Shown: piece after piece, positions 29,954 through 40,000 of the stretch | How positions within the stretch are numbered: the first letter of the stretch is position 1 | How the letters are laid out: the number at the start of each line of letters is the position of its first letter | From: Marinomonas shanghaiensis | GTDB taxonomy: Bacteria; Pseudomonadota; Gammaproteobacteria; Pseudomonadales; Marinomonadaceae | Direction of reading: 5' to 3' | Assembly (NCBI RefSeq): GCF_003259175.1 | Contig: NZ_QGOK01000028.1 | Span: 1-49,177 of the forward strand | DNA length: 49,177 nucleotides | Made by a program: the position numbers and the translations under genes | The notes under the pieces: model-generated | Databases searched by the model: none | What the model was told of the DNA's origin: nothing | Seen by the model: only the letters and a program-made list of their open reading frames with translations

Positions 29954-31473
29954 TACTTGACCACACAGGACAACCTTTTCGAAGCGAGCCAGCGTATCGA
30001 GGAGCAAACAGCGATCACCACAAGAATTGGCGGCCACGAAAACGCAGCGCAGACGCTGACCTACTGCCAGAAAAAAGCATTCTAGATGCCCGTCAAGCGG
30101 ATCTTTTCCGCAACAACGGCGTAGCAAAAGGCGCAAAGCAAACCATGACCGATCACGTTGTCGGCTCCATGCTAATGCCAACGCCAAAGCCAAACTATCA
30201 AGCGCTTGGGAAAGATCCTGAATGGGCGCGCGAATGGGCCAGAAAAGCAAAAAACCTATTCAAGTTATGGGCGAACTCGCTAGATGCATCATTGGCGCGA
30301 AACCAAACGTTTCACTCCATGACGCAGCTTACCTTCATGCAGTCGTTTGATGCGGGTGAAAGCTTTGCCGTGCCGCGTTGGAAAAAGGCGCGCGACAATG
30401 CATTTTGCATTCAAATTATCGACCCTGATCGCGTTTGTACGCCATATGGCAAAACAGACGGTGCAGGAATGCGACGAGGTATAGAGAAAAACAGTGATGG
30501 TGAAGCAATCGCGTATCACATAGCTAATCGTCACCCGATTGATGTTTCTCGCGACCTGCTGAAATGGACAAGAGTGCCAGCACGAACCCCTTGGGGCCGT
30601 CGCATGGTTATCCATACTTACGACATTACGCGGCCGGAGCAATCGCGTGGCGTCGGTGCGTTGGTATCTGCGTTATCTGAATTTAAGATATTAGACGATT
30701 ATTCACAAGCCGAGCTCAAAGCGGCGGCTAACAACGCCCTGATCGCGGCCTTTGTTAAATCGGATATGCCGGATGAGCTGATAAAGCAAATCTACAGCCC
30801 GACCGCAGATAGTGATGCAGGCGCCACGGTATCAAGCGAATACCTAGACGCCAGGAACAGCATGGATTACTCCATGAGCCCTAACTCAGTTATTCCGCTA
30901 CTGCCGAACGAGGATATCACCCCGTTTTTACCAGGGCGACCAAACCCATCGTACAGCGCTTTTGTAGAAAACATCTTTCGTCAAATCGGCGTTTCGCTCG
31001 GCATGCCCTATGAAATGCTGATGAAGGATTTCAGTAAAACCAACTACTCAAGTGCCCGAGCCTCCATGCTTGAAGCCTACAAGTTTGTGAAAAATCGCCG
31101 TGCTTGGCTTATCTCGTCATGGGCACAACCCGTTTATGAGTTGTGGCTAGAGGAGCAAGTCAACAAGGGCACCTTAGATGCGCCTGATTTTTATGCAAAT
31201 CGCGCGGCTTATTGCCAGTGCGGATGGATTGCCAGCGGCAAAGGTTGGGTTGACCCAGTGAAAGAAGCGCAAGGCGCCAAGCTTCGAGTTGAGTACGGTT
31301 TTTCAACGTACGAAGCCGAATGCGCTGAGCAGGGGCTAGATTGGGAAGACAACTTAGAGCAAATAGCTCATGAGCGCCAAGTAATGGAAGAAAAAGGCGT
31401 CAAACTCTCCGACATTTACCAACTCATAGGTGATTCCAGTGACACAGAAGAATCGAATAATGCTACTGCTTGA
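29950..31473 (+). CDS. Portal protein (lambda gpB family)
   Basis: 507 residues. Signature stretches are NNGVAKGAKQTMTDHVVGSM, DPDRVCTPYG, RGVGALVSALSEFKILDDYS and FSKTNYSSARASMLEAYKFV. It forms the dodecameric vertex for DNA entry and tail joining. It overlaps gpW by ATGA. Confidence 0.95.
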   Translation: MILDHTGQPFRSEPAYRGANSDHHKNWRPRKRSADADLLPEKSILDARQADLFRNNGVAKGAKQTMTDHVVGSMLMPTPKPNYQALGKDPEWAREWARKAKNLFKLWANSLDASLARNQTFHSMTQLTFMQSFDAGESFAVPRWKKARDNAFCIQIIDPDRVCTPYGKTDGAGMRRGIEKNSDGEAIAYHIANRHPIDVSRDLLKWTRVPARTPWGRRMVIHTYDITRPEQSRGVGALVSALSEFKILDDYSQAELKAAANNALIAAFVKSDMPDELIKQIYSPTADSDAGATVSSEYLDARNSMDYSMSPNSVIPLLPNEDITPFLPGRPNPSYSAFVENIFRQIGVSLGMPYEMLMKDFSKTNYSSARASMLEAYKFVKNRRAWLISSWAQPVYELWLEEQVNKGTLDAPDFYANRAAYCQCGWIASGKGWVDPVKEAQGAKLRVEYGFSTYEAECAEQGLDWEDNLEQIAHERQVMEEKGVKLSDIYQLIGDSSDTEESNNATA

Positions 31474-32740
31474 CGAGATTTTTAACCGAAATCTAGCTAT
31501 AGATCAGCAGTATTTATTGGTGGCGCTTGGTGCGCTGACCAATCTCGGAAAAATCGACTTTTCCATGTTAGAAATGAATGGCGAAATTTTTGAGCCAGCA
31601 CAGTTGGTTGGTATGGCCGCTGGGTTTAGTCGAGAAACAGTTCGACCTTATCACATTCAAAATGGTGCGGCGGTTATTCCGGTTCATGGCTCGTTAACGC
31701 ATCGTTTTGGTAGTTTGCGACCATCTAGCGGCATGACGGGATATGACGGCATTCGTGCCAACATCCAAATGGCGCAAGATGACCCACAAGTGAAAGGCAT
31801 TATCTACGATATTAATTCCCCTGGTGGTTCTGTCGATGGTTTGTTTGATTTAACCGATTGGGCAAAAGAGTTTGTTACCAAGCCCACTCGCGCCATCGTT
31901 GACCCACAAGCGTGTAGTGCCGCGCAAATGTTTGCATCTGTTGCGGACTTGGTAACGCTTTCCCGCACAGACCGCATGGGTTCCATCGGTGCCGTTTCTG
32001 CGCACACAGACGTATCTGAAATGATGAAGGGGCGCGGCCAAAAAATCACCTTAATTGCTGCGGGCTCTAGGAAGGTCGAGGGCAATCCGTACGAAGCTCT
32101 TTCTGAAGAAGTCTACAACAGCCGCAAAGCATCGCTTGAAGATCTACGAACCATGTTCGTGCAAACCCTTGTCGACAATCGTGGCTGTGATTTTAACGCA
32201 CTGATGGCCACCGAAGCGGCGGTACTCAATGCAAAACAAGCCGTCGAGCTAAAGCTAGCCGACAAAATCATGTCTCCAGCGGATTCGTTGGCAGAATTCA
32301 TTGATCAGATCAACCCCACCAACGGAGTAATCCCAATGCTAAAACCAGATACAAACGCAAGCGTGACAGAATCACAAAGCCCACAGCTAGACGAAAGCGC
32401 AATTCGTGCCGAAGCAACCACGGCTGAGCGCGCCCGCATCAAAGGCATCATCATGTCGGCACAGAGTGAAGGTCGTGTCGCTATGGCTCATCACATTGCG
32501 TTCAACACAAGCATGAGCGCAGCGGAAGGCGAAGCCTTGCTTGGTGTTTCGCCAAAAATGTCCGCAACACTTGAAACAACAACCGAACAAACGACAACGA
32601 CTGACTTCGCCAAAGTCATGGGCTCGTTTGATCCAAACGTACCGTCAGACGACAACGATTTGGATGCTAGCGCAGACACTGATGGCAAGAAAAAATCTAG
32701 AAACCCGCTGATCGCGGCTCACTCACAAATGCATGCCTAA
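31460..32740 (+). CDS. S49-family head maturation protease (gpC-like)
   Basis: 426 residues. The SppA-like core has GIIYDINSPGGSVDGLFDL and nucleophile Ser153 in ACSAAQMFASVAD, with the general-base Lys candidate in SRKVEGNPYEALS. It cleaves scaffold and capsid parts during head assembly. The C-terminal part is also made separately as scaffold (see 32336). The ATG at 31460 overlaps the portal end by 14 bases; an upstream GTG at 31430 is less likely. Confidence 0.92.
   Translation: MLLLDEIFNRNLAIDQQYLLVALGALTNLGKIDFSMLEMNGEIFEPAQLVGMAAGFSRETVRPYHIQNGAAVIPVHGSLTHRFGSLRPSSGMTGYDGIRANIQMAQDDPQVKGIIYDINSPGGSVDGLFDLTDWAKEFVTKPTRAIVDPQACSAAQMFASVADLVTLSRTDRMGSIGAVSAHTDVSEMMKGRGQKITLIAAGSRKVEGNPYEALSEEVYNSRKASLEDLRTMFVQTLVDNRGCDFNALMATEAAVLNAKQAVELKLADKIMSPADSLAEFIDQINPTNGVIPMLKPDTNASVTESQSPQLDESAIRAEATTAERARIKGIIMSAQSEGRVAMAHHIAFNTSMSAAEGEALLGVSPKMSATLETTTEQTTTTDFAKVMGSFDPNVPSDDNDLDASADTDGKKKSRNPLIAAHSQMHA
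32336..32740 (+). CDS. Internal-start scaffold protein (Nu3-like)
   Basis: In frame inside the protease gene, GGAG at 32324-32327 lies 8 bases before an ATG at 32336. The 134-residue product (MLKPDTNASVTESQSPQ...) is charged and helical (RAEATTAERARIKGIIMSAQ), as in lambda Nu3, which is made the same way from gene C. Confidence 0.75.
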   Translation: MLKPDTNASVTESQSPQLDESAIRAEATTAERARIKGIIMSAQSEGRVAMAHHIAFNTSMSAAEGEALLGVSPKMSATLETTTEQTTTTDFAKVMGSFDPNVPSDDNDLDASADTDGKKKSRNPLIAAHSQMHA

Positions 32741-32793
32741 CTGAGCGCCAGCGCTCTTTTCTGACTCATAGCTAATTAAATAAAGGTTTGATT

Positions 32794-33174
32794 ATGTCTG
32801 ATACCTACGGAATGGCGTCTTGTGAAGACGTTAGCGAAAACTTTGTCCCGTTTATTACCGGTGAAAAACCACAAATCACTGACACGGTCACGATTGCCAG
32901 CGGTAGCAATGTTGCTCAACGAGCGTTGCTGGGCCGTGTGACAGCGACGGGGAAATACATCCCTTGCGTGAAAACAGCGACCGACGGCTCACAAATTCCC
33001 CGTCGAATTGCGATTTATGCAACCGATGCCACAGAGGCCGACGCGCTATGTCCTGTTTACTGCGAAGTGGAATGCAACCCAAGCTTGTTGGTGCTGGATG
33101 CATCATGGTCCAGCACGGACGAAGTTAAAGAATTGTTAGCAGATCAAGGTATTTACTTGCGCTTGCCTGCTTAA
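32794..33174 (+). CDS. Head decoration protein (gpD-like)
   Basis: 126 residues placed between the protease/scaffold and the capsid gene, with ITDTVTIASGSNVAQRALLG and PVYCEVECNPSLLVLDASW, the pattern of lambda gpD-like trimeric stabilisers. The ATG at 32794 is preferred over a frame start 6 bases before. Confidence 0.85.
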   Translation: MSDTYGMASCEDVSENFVPFITGEKPQITDTVTIASGSNVAQRALLGRVTATGKYIPCVKTATDGSQIPRRIAIYATDATEADALCPVYCEVECNPSLLVLDASWSSTDEVKELLADQGIYLRLPA

Positions 33175-33213
33175 GCAGCCCCACAAAAACGCCCTTTTAA
33201 AAAATCAATCAAG

Positions 33214-33237
33214 AACGCCCCAAGAGGGCGTTTTTTT
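33214..33237 (+). terminator. Intrinsic terminator between decoration and capsid genes
   Basis: AACGCCC (33214-33220) and GGGCGTT (33226-33232) around CAAGA, then seven T that run straight into the ribosome site of the capsid gene. Confidence 0.85.
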
Positions 33238-33250
33238 ATGGAGTTAAGTT

Positions 33251-34288
33251 ATGCCTAATCCAGTAAATGACCGCTACGAGTTAGCCCAGTACATCGAAGA
33301 ACAAGCCGTCACCCCAACGTTTTACCTAAACCGTTTTGCGTCGACCATCATCGAAAGTGAGGAAGAATATGTCCTTGTCGAGATGAAGTTCGCAGGCAAA
33401 GAAGTAGCGCCATTGGTGATGCCAATGGAGCAAGGCCAAGTGATTTATGAGCGCGCAACCTCTACTAAGCGCTTAACACCTGGCTACACCAAGATGAAAG
33501 ATATTGTTACCCCGTCTAATTCTTTGCGTCGACGTGCTGGCGAAAGAGTACGCGACAAGGTCACGCCTAAAGATCGATTAAACGCAGCAACAACAGAGCA
33601 ATTTATCACCCATGATCAACGTCTAACACGATTATGTGAATTGATGGCGGCACATGGCTTTGCTGATGGCAAGCTAACGCTCACTTACAAAGATGGTCGT
33701 CAAGCCTTGGTTGATTTTGGGCGTGCGCCAGCGTTGACGGTTATTTTGGATGGTTTAGCAGGCAATGAATACTGGAATAACCCAGCCGCTAAAATTGTTG
33801 ATCAGATCGACATTCAGTGTAAGCGCATGTCAGACGCTGAAGGCGGCGTGGCGCCAACAGACATGATTTTGCCGTTAGATGTGTGGCAGCCGTTCAAAAA
33901 TAACGCCCAAGTGAAAGATTCGCTAGATACGGACTTTTCTGGTCAGTCTGGCGCATTAGAGCGTGGCGTAACCATGCCCGAAGGCATTGTCTTGAAAGGC
34001 GTGTTGGGCAATAACTTAGCGGTCTGGGTAGACACTCGCACAGTGTCAGTAAAAGGCGTTCAAACCGCTATGCAGAAGGCCAAGAAAGTGACTTTCTTGT
34101 CTGATGCGGTGGCAGGGGCGCAGCACTTCGGCGCTATTTTAGACGTTGAAGCCATGATTGCTATTCGAATGTTTAGTAAATACAAAGACGAGTTTGATCC
34201 ATCTCTGCGTGTCGCTTTATCCGTTTCCGCCCCACTTGTTGCGCCTGGCAACCCGAATGCAACGTCTTCCATGACTGTATTGGAATAA
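33251..34288 (+). CDS. Major capsid protein (gpE family)
   Basis: 345 residues: FYLNRFASTIIESEEEYVLV, APLVMPMEQGQVIYERA and KRLTPGYTKMKDIVTPS are typical of the lambda gpE/Phage_cap_E family with the HK97 fold. GGAG precedes the ATG. Confidence 0.95.
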   Translation: MPNPVNDRYELAQYIEEQAVTPTFYLNRFASTIIESEEEYVLVEMKFAGKEVAPLVMPMEQGQVIYERATSTKRLTPGYTKMKDIVTPSNSLRRRAGERVRDKVTPKDRLNAATTEQFITHDQRLTRLCELMAAHGFADGKLTLTYKDGRQALVDFGRAPALTVILDGLAGNEYWNNPAAKIVDQIDIQCKRMSDAEGGVAPTDMILPLDVWQPFKNNAQVKDSLDTDFSGQSGALERGVTMPEGIVLKGVLGNNLAVWVDTRTVSVKGVQTAMQKAKKVTFLSDAVAGAQHFGAILDVEAMIAIRMFSKYKDEFDPSLRVALSVSAPLVAPGNPNATSSMTVLE

Positions 34289-34320
34289 TTCAGCGGCCAT
34301 CAAGTAAAACCACCTAACTA

Positions 34321-34346
34321 AAAGCGGCCCGCGGGTCGCTTTTTTT
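34321..34346 (+). terminator. Intrinsic terminator after capsid gene
   Basis: AAAGCGGCCC (34321-34330) pairs with GGGTCGCTTT (34333-34342), with one G-T pair. T continues to 34346, and the ribosome site of the next gene follows at once. Confidence 0.8.
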
Positions 34347-34360
34347 ATTGGAGAAATACC

Positions 34361-34684
34361 ATGACTCAAGCAAAAAGCAAAACAGCAGAAACTAAAGCAG
34401 CGGAAGAAGCCAAAGCAGCGGAAGAAGCCAAAGCGGCGGAAGAAGCCAAAGCGGCGGAAGAGGCCAAAGCAGCGGAAGAGGCCAAAGCGGCGGAAGAAGC
34501 CAAAGCAGCGGAAGAAGCCAAAGCAGCGGAAGAAGCCAAAGCGGCGGAAGAATCCAAAGCAAGCGGCCTCGATATGATCGCCATCAATACGGTTGGTAAT
34601 CATGCGCCAGGCGCTCGCTTCACTGCGAAAGACAAAGCCGCCTTTGATCGCTTTATCTCACTAGGTGCAGCGAAAAAGGCGTAA
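34361..34684 (+). CDS. KAAEEA-repeat protein (gpFI position)
   Basis: 107 residues. Residues 12-65 are nine copies of the hexapeptide KAAEEA (last copy KAAEES), an extended charged helix. The C-terminal ~40 residues (LDMIAINTVGNHAPGARFTA) form a small domain seen in phage head-completion proteins. Position and acidic repeats fit lambda gpFI, which aids DNA packaging. Confidence 0.7.
   Translation: MTQAKSKTAETKAAEEAKAAEEAKAAEEAKAAEEAKAAEEAKAAEEAKAAEEAKAAEEAKAAEESKASGLDMIAINTVGNHAPGARFTAKDKAAFDRFISLGAAKKA
34394..34555 (+). repeat. 18-base tandem repeat, nine copies
   Basis: Nine 18-base units encode KAAEEA/S. Units differ only at third positions (GCA/GCG, GAA/GAG), so copy number is likely to change by slippage or recombination without breaking the frame. 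Confidence 0.95.
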
Positions 34685-34688
34685 CGCC

Positions 34689-34970
34689 ATGAACAAGCTC
34701 GAAATGTTCCGGTTGATGTCCCAAAACTTTGGCGAAGAGGCTTTCCACGAATCAGCGCCAGAGCAGGCCATTTTAGTGCGATTTAAAAATGACTTCCTTG
34801 ATGGAAATGATTTTGTTGGGGAGGGCAACGTGCTGACCGTTGCGGATGTGGATATTCCTGAAAGCCCGCTCGGCACAAAAATCACCATCGCAGGCACAGC
34901 GTATTACCTACGCCAGCCTGTTGGTGGTGGTGCTGGTGTCACTAAGTACCAAGTTGAGAAGGTAATGTAA
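34689..34970 (+). CDS. Head-tail joining protein (FII-like position)
   Basis: 93 residues starting MNKLEMFRLMSQNF. The C-terminal strands (ADVDIPESPLGTKITIAGTA) suit the beta-rich gpFII-type connector. It overlaps the tail-terminator gene by one base. The ATG at 34689 is preferred over the earlier frame start inside the previous gene. Confidence 0.65.
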   Translation: MNKLEMFRLMSQNFGEEAFHESAPEQAILVRFKNDFLDGNDFVGEGNVLTVADVDIPESPLGTKITIAGTAYYLRQPVGGGAGVTKYQVEKVM

Positions 34971-35380
34971 TGCACAAAATCGAATCCATCATGGTGGCTA
35001 TAACCAATGCGCTAACCACGGCAATGCCGCCTACCGTGGTAGAGCGAACGCCTGTGTACAAATCCGACAAAACGCGAGTACTTATTCGCCAAGGCCAAGA
35101 AACCACCGAAAGCTTAGGGGCTTTTACGGATGCGGTATTTGATCTGGTCATTACACAAGTGGTGCTCACGCAGTCTACGCAACTGGAATTTTTGGCCAAC
35201 CAGCATCGCGGCGAAATTCACAAGGCACTGATGGCGTTGCAAGGCATTGTGCCTGGCATGACAGAAATCAGCTCTTCTCGTGTTGGTGAGCCAGAAATCA
35301 ATGCCGAGCAGCCAGCGCTTAGTCGTGAGCTTGTGTACCAAGTTCGCTACCGCTACAACACACAGGACCCAAGCTTATGA
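34970..35380 (+). CDS. Tail terminator-like protein (gpU position)
   Basis: 136 residues with an alpha/beta layout (IESIMVAITNALTTAMPPTV, VFDLVITQVVLTQ) common to tail terminators. It lies between the connector and tail tube genes. The assignment is by position and pattern only. Confidence 0.6.
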   Translation: MHKIESIMVAITNALTTAMPPTVVERTPVYKSDKTRVLIRQGQETTESLGAFTDAVFDLVITQVVLTQSTQLEFLANQHRGEIHKALMALQGIVPGMTEISSSRVGEPEINAEQPALSRELVYQVRYRYNTQDPSL

Positions 35381-35508
35381 GCAAGAAAAAGCAGCCCGCA
35401 CCACCAAAAATGACGCACAAGCCCCGCGAAGGCGGCACCCGCGTCATAGACAACGAAATCAAACCAAAACCAGCCAGCGAGACGACCAATGAAACTGACA
35501 AAGCGTAG
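35377..35508 (+). CDS. Small Lys/Pro-rich tail-region protein (43 aa)
   Basis: Starts MSKKKQPAPPKMTHKPREGG with an ATGA overlap on the previous stop and ends 20 bases inside the tail tube gene. Small genes of this type sit before the tail tube gene in related phages; the function is unknown. Confidence 0.6.
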   Translation: MSKKKQPAPPKMTHKPREGGTRVIDNEIKPKPASETTNETDKA

Positions 35509-36421
35509 TGTTATCGCTCTAAAAATTGAAGCCGCCCAAGGCACTGATGCCGAGCCAACCGCCGCAGACAACGCCAAATTAGTGGAAGACCTAAAATGGT
35601 CGCCTGCCAACGAGCGAATGGCGACCCGAAACCCTGTTCGCTCCACCTTTGGCGAACTCAAGAAAATTTACGCAGGTCACCTAGTAGAAGTCTCCTTCAC
35701 CATGGAGATTAAAGGGTCTGGTGTTGCGGGTGTGGCGCCTGAAATGGGCGATGCATTAAAAGCCTGCGGTTTCCAAGAAACGATCACAGCAGACACATCG
35801 GTCGAATACTTGCCAGCGACAACAGGTCAGCAAGCCTGCACGATTTACGTGTGGGAAGATGGCGACGTTATCAAGTTAACCGGCTGCATGGGCAAGGTGA
35901 CCTTTGATCTTTCAACTGGATCAATCGGCAAAGCGTCATTCACGTTCACAGGCCATCAGTCTGGCAATGTCTCTGCCACGTCAATGCCTGCCGCCTCTTA
36001 TTCCTCCATTGTGCCAGTGCCGTTGATTGGTGTTGCGTTCAGCCTTGGCGGCGCGTTGGATGTATCGAAACTGTCTGTTGATATGGGCATTACCGTTGCC
36101 ACACCGGATTCGATGTCTAGTGTAGATGGTTACGGTGCTATTTATATCAGTGACCGCAATGTGACTGGCTCCATCGATCCGCTGGCCAAAACGGCCGACC
36201 AAAAAGACTATCTGATCGATTGGAAAAGCGGTGTGGAATCTGCGCTAACAACAGGGGCAATCGGCACCCAAGCAGGAAATATTTACACTATTTCTATGCC
36301 AAAGGTTTACAACGCAGCGGCACCAAAAGCGGCCGATCGTAACGGTCAAGTAACTCGTGATCTAAGCCTCGCGGCCCTGCCAACCAATGGCGATGACGAA
36401 TTCAGCTTGTTATTCACATAA
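35489..36421 (+). CDS. Major tail tube protein
   Basis: 310 residues, beta-rich: SVIALKIEAAQGTDAEPTAA, NPVRSTFGELKKIYAGHLVE, then repeated strands typical of phage tail tube proteins. The length is above gpV (246). It precedes the G/GT chaperone pair as in lambda. Confidence 0.85.
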   Translation: MKLTKRSVIALKIEAAQGTDAEPTAADNAKLVEDLKWSPANERMATRNPVRSTFGELKKIYAGHLVEVSFTMEIKGSGVAGVAPEMGDALKACGFQETITADTSVEYLPATTGQQACTIYVWEDGDVIKLTGCMGKVTFDLSTGSIGKASFTFTGHQSGNVSATSMPAASYSSIVPVPLIGVAFSLGGALDVSKLSVDMGITVATPDSMSSVDGYGAIYISDRNVTGSIDPLAKTADQKDYLIDWKSGVESALTTGAIGTQAGNIYTISMPKVYNAAAPKAADRNGQVTRDLSLAALPTNGDDEFSLLFT

Positions 36422-36432
36422 GGAGTTAAATT

Positions 36433-36783
36433 GTGGAAGTAATTGATGAAGAGAGCAAAATTGTACCTACTTGGTTTGAGTCTGATCTAGACGAAAAACG
36501 TGACGTAAAGTGGCTGTTGAAACCGCTGAGCGGATTAGAGTTTATGCAAGTGCAATCAGGTGCCAGCATTAATGCGGCTGGCAATTTCACCTACAGCGGG
36601 CAAGCAATGCGGGACGCGCTACATTTTTCCATTCAGGATTGGGCAGGGTTTAACGATAAATCGGGGAACCCAATGCGATACGGTCGGCACCGATTGGGGT
36701 TTGCTAAGCAAAAATACTTGACTGAAGTGTTTAACGAGATCATGAATCGCGCCTTTATTCGAGAATACGAAGAAAAAAACTAA
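36433..36783 (+). CDS. Tail assembly chaperone gpG-like
   Basis: 116 residues placed between tail tube and tape measure. It starts with GTG after AGGAG. The 3' end contains the slippery A AAA AAC in phase, followed at once by the stop, as in lambda gene G. Confidence 0.8.
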   Translation: MEVIDEESKIVPTWFESDLDEKRDVKWLLKPLSGLEFMQVQSGASINAAGNFTYSGQAMRDALHFSIQDWAGFNDKSGNPMRYGRHRLGFAKQKYLTEVFNEIMNRAFIREYEEKN

Positions 36784-36839
36784 TCATCGCAGTGGCTGTG
36801 TACAGTAATGCAGATCAATTTGACTGCAATCACTGTACA
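36774..36839 (+). promoter_or_regulatory. Programmed -1 frameshift site with downstream hairpin
   Basis: The heptamer A AAA AAC lies at 36774-36780. A perfect 8-bp stem, TGTACAGT (36799-36806) with ACTGTACA (36832-36839), encloses a second stem GCAG/CTGC. The gap of 18 bases between heptamer and stem is longer than usual. Confidence 0.7.
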
Positions 36840-37079
36840 TGGGGGCGACACTGCGACAAAAACAACCCAGCGCCAATAAAGCAATGGGTAATAGACGACG
36901 TGATCGAATCCGACACCTGTTTAAAACCCATGATCACCCACCAAAGTAACGAATTAATCAGCCTTTATAGCCATTTCCAAAAAAATCGGTTTCCACTATC
37001 TGGCGGTCTGCTTGATCAGCCCGAGTCCTTTATTCGCGCCATGAACATCATCGAAAAGGCAGAGCAAAAAAATGAGTAA
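36780..37079 (+). CDS. gpT-like extension made by -1 frameshift (GT protein)
   Basis: The frame is exactly -1 to gpG and continues to 37079. It has no good start of its own (only a GTG at 36792). The fusion product would join 36433-36780 to 36780-37079, 215 residues. The T part is Cys-rich (DCNHCTWGRHC). It overlaps the tape measure start. Confidence 0.75.
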   Translation, partial: LIIAVAVYSNADQFDCNHCTWGRHCDKNNPAPIKQWVIDDVIESDTCLKPMITHQSNELISLYSHFQKNRFPLSGGLLDQPESFIRAMNIIEKAEQKNE

Positions 37080-40000
37080 CACTCGCCACGAATTTATTGT
37101 GACCGCAACGGATCGCACACGCGTTGCGTTCGACTCCGCTAAAGCAGGCTTTCTTGATATGAGAAAAACCGCACTCTCTGCCACGTCTGCCATCGCAGCG
37201 GGTCTTGGCGGTGTGGGTGTCGTGGCGTTTACCAAAGAAATGGCAGAAATGGGTGAGCAATCCTTGCTTGCTGCCGATCGATTGAACACAACGACCGAAC
37301 AAATCACCTCGCTGCAGTACGCTGCCAGCAAGTTCGGTGTTGATGGTGAATCCATGAACGGCATTCTGCAAGATATGTCGGTGCGTATTCAAGAGTTCGC
37401 GAACATAGGCACAGGCGAAGGGGCGGATTTCTTCGAAAACTTAAACCTAAACGTGCAGGACTTTGTAGACCTAGCGCCCGACGAGCTTTTATACAAAGTT
37501 GCCAAAGAACTGGAAAACGTCAGTGATGCCAGCGCCCGCGTGTATTTGGATCAGCTTGGCAGTGACAACCTTGTTGCCCTGTTGCCAGCGCTGCGCAATG
37601 GCGCACAAGGTTTGCGAGAGCTGCAAGACGAAGCCTACGCAACCAACAAAGTCCTAAAAGAAGCAGATGCTATCAAGCTGGCCAGCATCGCGAACGAAAT
37701 AAACATCATGCAGAACGCGACAAAATCGCTTTCTCAGCAACTTGCAGCCGAGTTTGAGCCAGCTGTAAAAGCTATCAGCCAAGCGTTTAACGCCTTCGCT
37801 AGCGATGGTGAAGCCGTGTCCGATACGCTTGACATCATGGCGACATCAGGCACCTTGGTTGCCTCTGTATATGCTGGCCGTATGACTTCGGCCTTTATTG
37901 CGTCTGCCCAAGCAAAATACGCCGACACCATGGCAACGCGGCAAAATGCAGCGGCCAACGTAGAAGAAGCCAAAGCGGTATTGGCGAAAGCGGAAGCTAA
38001 GCTAAGTACCGAGCAAAAAGCGTATCAAGAATCTATCGTTGCAAAACGCCAAGACGCCGCAGCAAGTGAGCGTTTGTCAGCGGAAAATCTAGCGTTAGCC
38101 AAAACAACCAAAACCGCCGCAGCGGCGGAAGTTGAAGCGGCCAAGGCATCAAAGGCTCATGCCGAGCAATTAGGTTATGCAAAGTTACGTGCCGAAAAGC
38201 TAAAAGTGGCCGAGGCAGAATTATCTGCATCAAAAGACCGGCTGTCTGTCGCTACCAAGCGAGCAGAAAAAGCCGAGCAAGCCCATCAGGCGCAAATCGC
38301 TAAAAACACAGCGGCCATTCAAGTGGCAACGGATAACACGAAACGATTAGACCGTGCTAAAGCGGATTTAGAAAGAAGCACTAAAAAACTAACCACTGCG
38401 CAAAATGTTCATAATGCCTCTATGCGTGCAGGCTCTATTGCGGCTCGTGGGTTAAGCGCGGCATTGGGGTTGGTTGGCGGGCCATTGGGTTTGCTGTTCA
38501 CAGGAATGACAGCCATTAGCCTGTTAAATTCAGATATTGCATCAGGGTTTGATGCCGTTACCGCGAGCAATGAAGACTTTAGCGAAAGCCTTAAAAATGC
38601 CAGCGCAAACGATTTGGAAGCCATGCTTAAATCTGTGCGCAGCGAGCTTGCGCTGACCAATCAACAGATCGAGGCCATTGATGCGAAAAAAGCTCAAACG
38701 GGCTTCCTCGCGATTACAAATGGCTTAAACGAGCTTGAAAACCGTCAGCAAAAGCCACTTGGTAAGCAGGCCGAGCTACAAGAGAGAGAGGCGGCTTTAT
38801 CCGCAGCATTAGGCCAGCGCCAAACGCTTGAAAATGCCAAGCAAGCGGCCATTCGCCAAGCCATCGCAAGCCAAGAGCTGAAAACCAATATCACTAATTT
38901 GCAAGATGCATCCAAAACATTGGAGCAAATTAGACGAGCGAATTACGACAAAGAGCTCGCAGATATACAGCAAGCAGAAGATAAAAAGCTGCTCACAGCG
39001 TCTCAAGCGGACAGTTTGAGATACAGCTCCAAGCAGCGCTACGAGCTGCAAGAAGAGCAGCTTGAGGTGGCCCAGCGTCAGAAGCGATTAGCCGCTTTTG
39101 CGGACAACTACACCAAACGCGAACAGATGACGTTAGAGCATCAACAGCGCGTATTGGCGTACATGCAAGAAAATGGCATCACGAACGACCAAGACGCCAG
39201 AGTCATTGCATATCAGCAAGAGTCCTACGACTATCAGCTAAAAATGTTCCAAGAATTCCAAGATGGAATATTGAAACAGTACGACGACTACGGAAAGTCG
39301 GAGCTGCAAAAGGAAAAAGACCGCTATGCCGAAGAAATAAAGCTGCTTGATAAGCACTTGCGCGATAAGGACATCACACAAAAGCAATACGACAAAGCAA
39401 AATCTGTCGCGGAAGATCGCGCAGCCAAGAACCGAAAAATTGCCGAGCAACAAGACCTTGAGATCAGCCTAAACAAACAAAGAGAATTTAACGACCTCTT
39501 TGTGGGTATGGCTGACAGCAAGAACAAAGAGTTAGCAGCGATCGGTAAAGCGGCCGCAATCTACAACATTGGTATTAATACCTACCAAGGCGCTATGGCG
39601 GCTTATGCGGCTTTGGCTCCCATACCAATAGTCGGTCCTGCATTGGGTGTTGCGGCAGCGGCAGCTTTGGTTGCCTATGGTGCTGAGCAGATAGGGCAGG
39701 TCAACAACCAAACCTACCACACTGGCGGTATAGCGGGTCAAAAATCAGACGATTACTCAGCGCGACTTGCCGCAAATGAAGTGCCAGCGGTGCTACTAAA
39801 AGGCGAGGAGGTACTTACCCAAAGCGACCCCCGCCACCGCAACAACCTGACCATGTCTAAAAGCACGTCAAGCGAAAGCGACCAAGCTTCGACTGTCAGT
39901 CAAATAACCTTTGGTGACATCATCGTGCAGGTAACAGCAGCTAATCCGCAAGCGACCGGCACAGAAATTGGCGAGCAAGTCGCCACACAGGTTGTCGCGA

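Noticed and set aside
34217..34603. Long leftward frames opposite the KAAEEA repeat
   Set aside because: They are mirror translations of the tandem repeat, with Phe/Arg or Ala/Ser monotony and no ribosome site.
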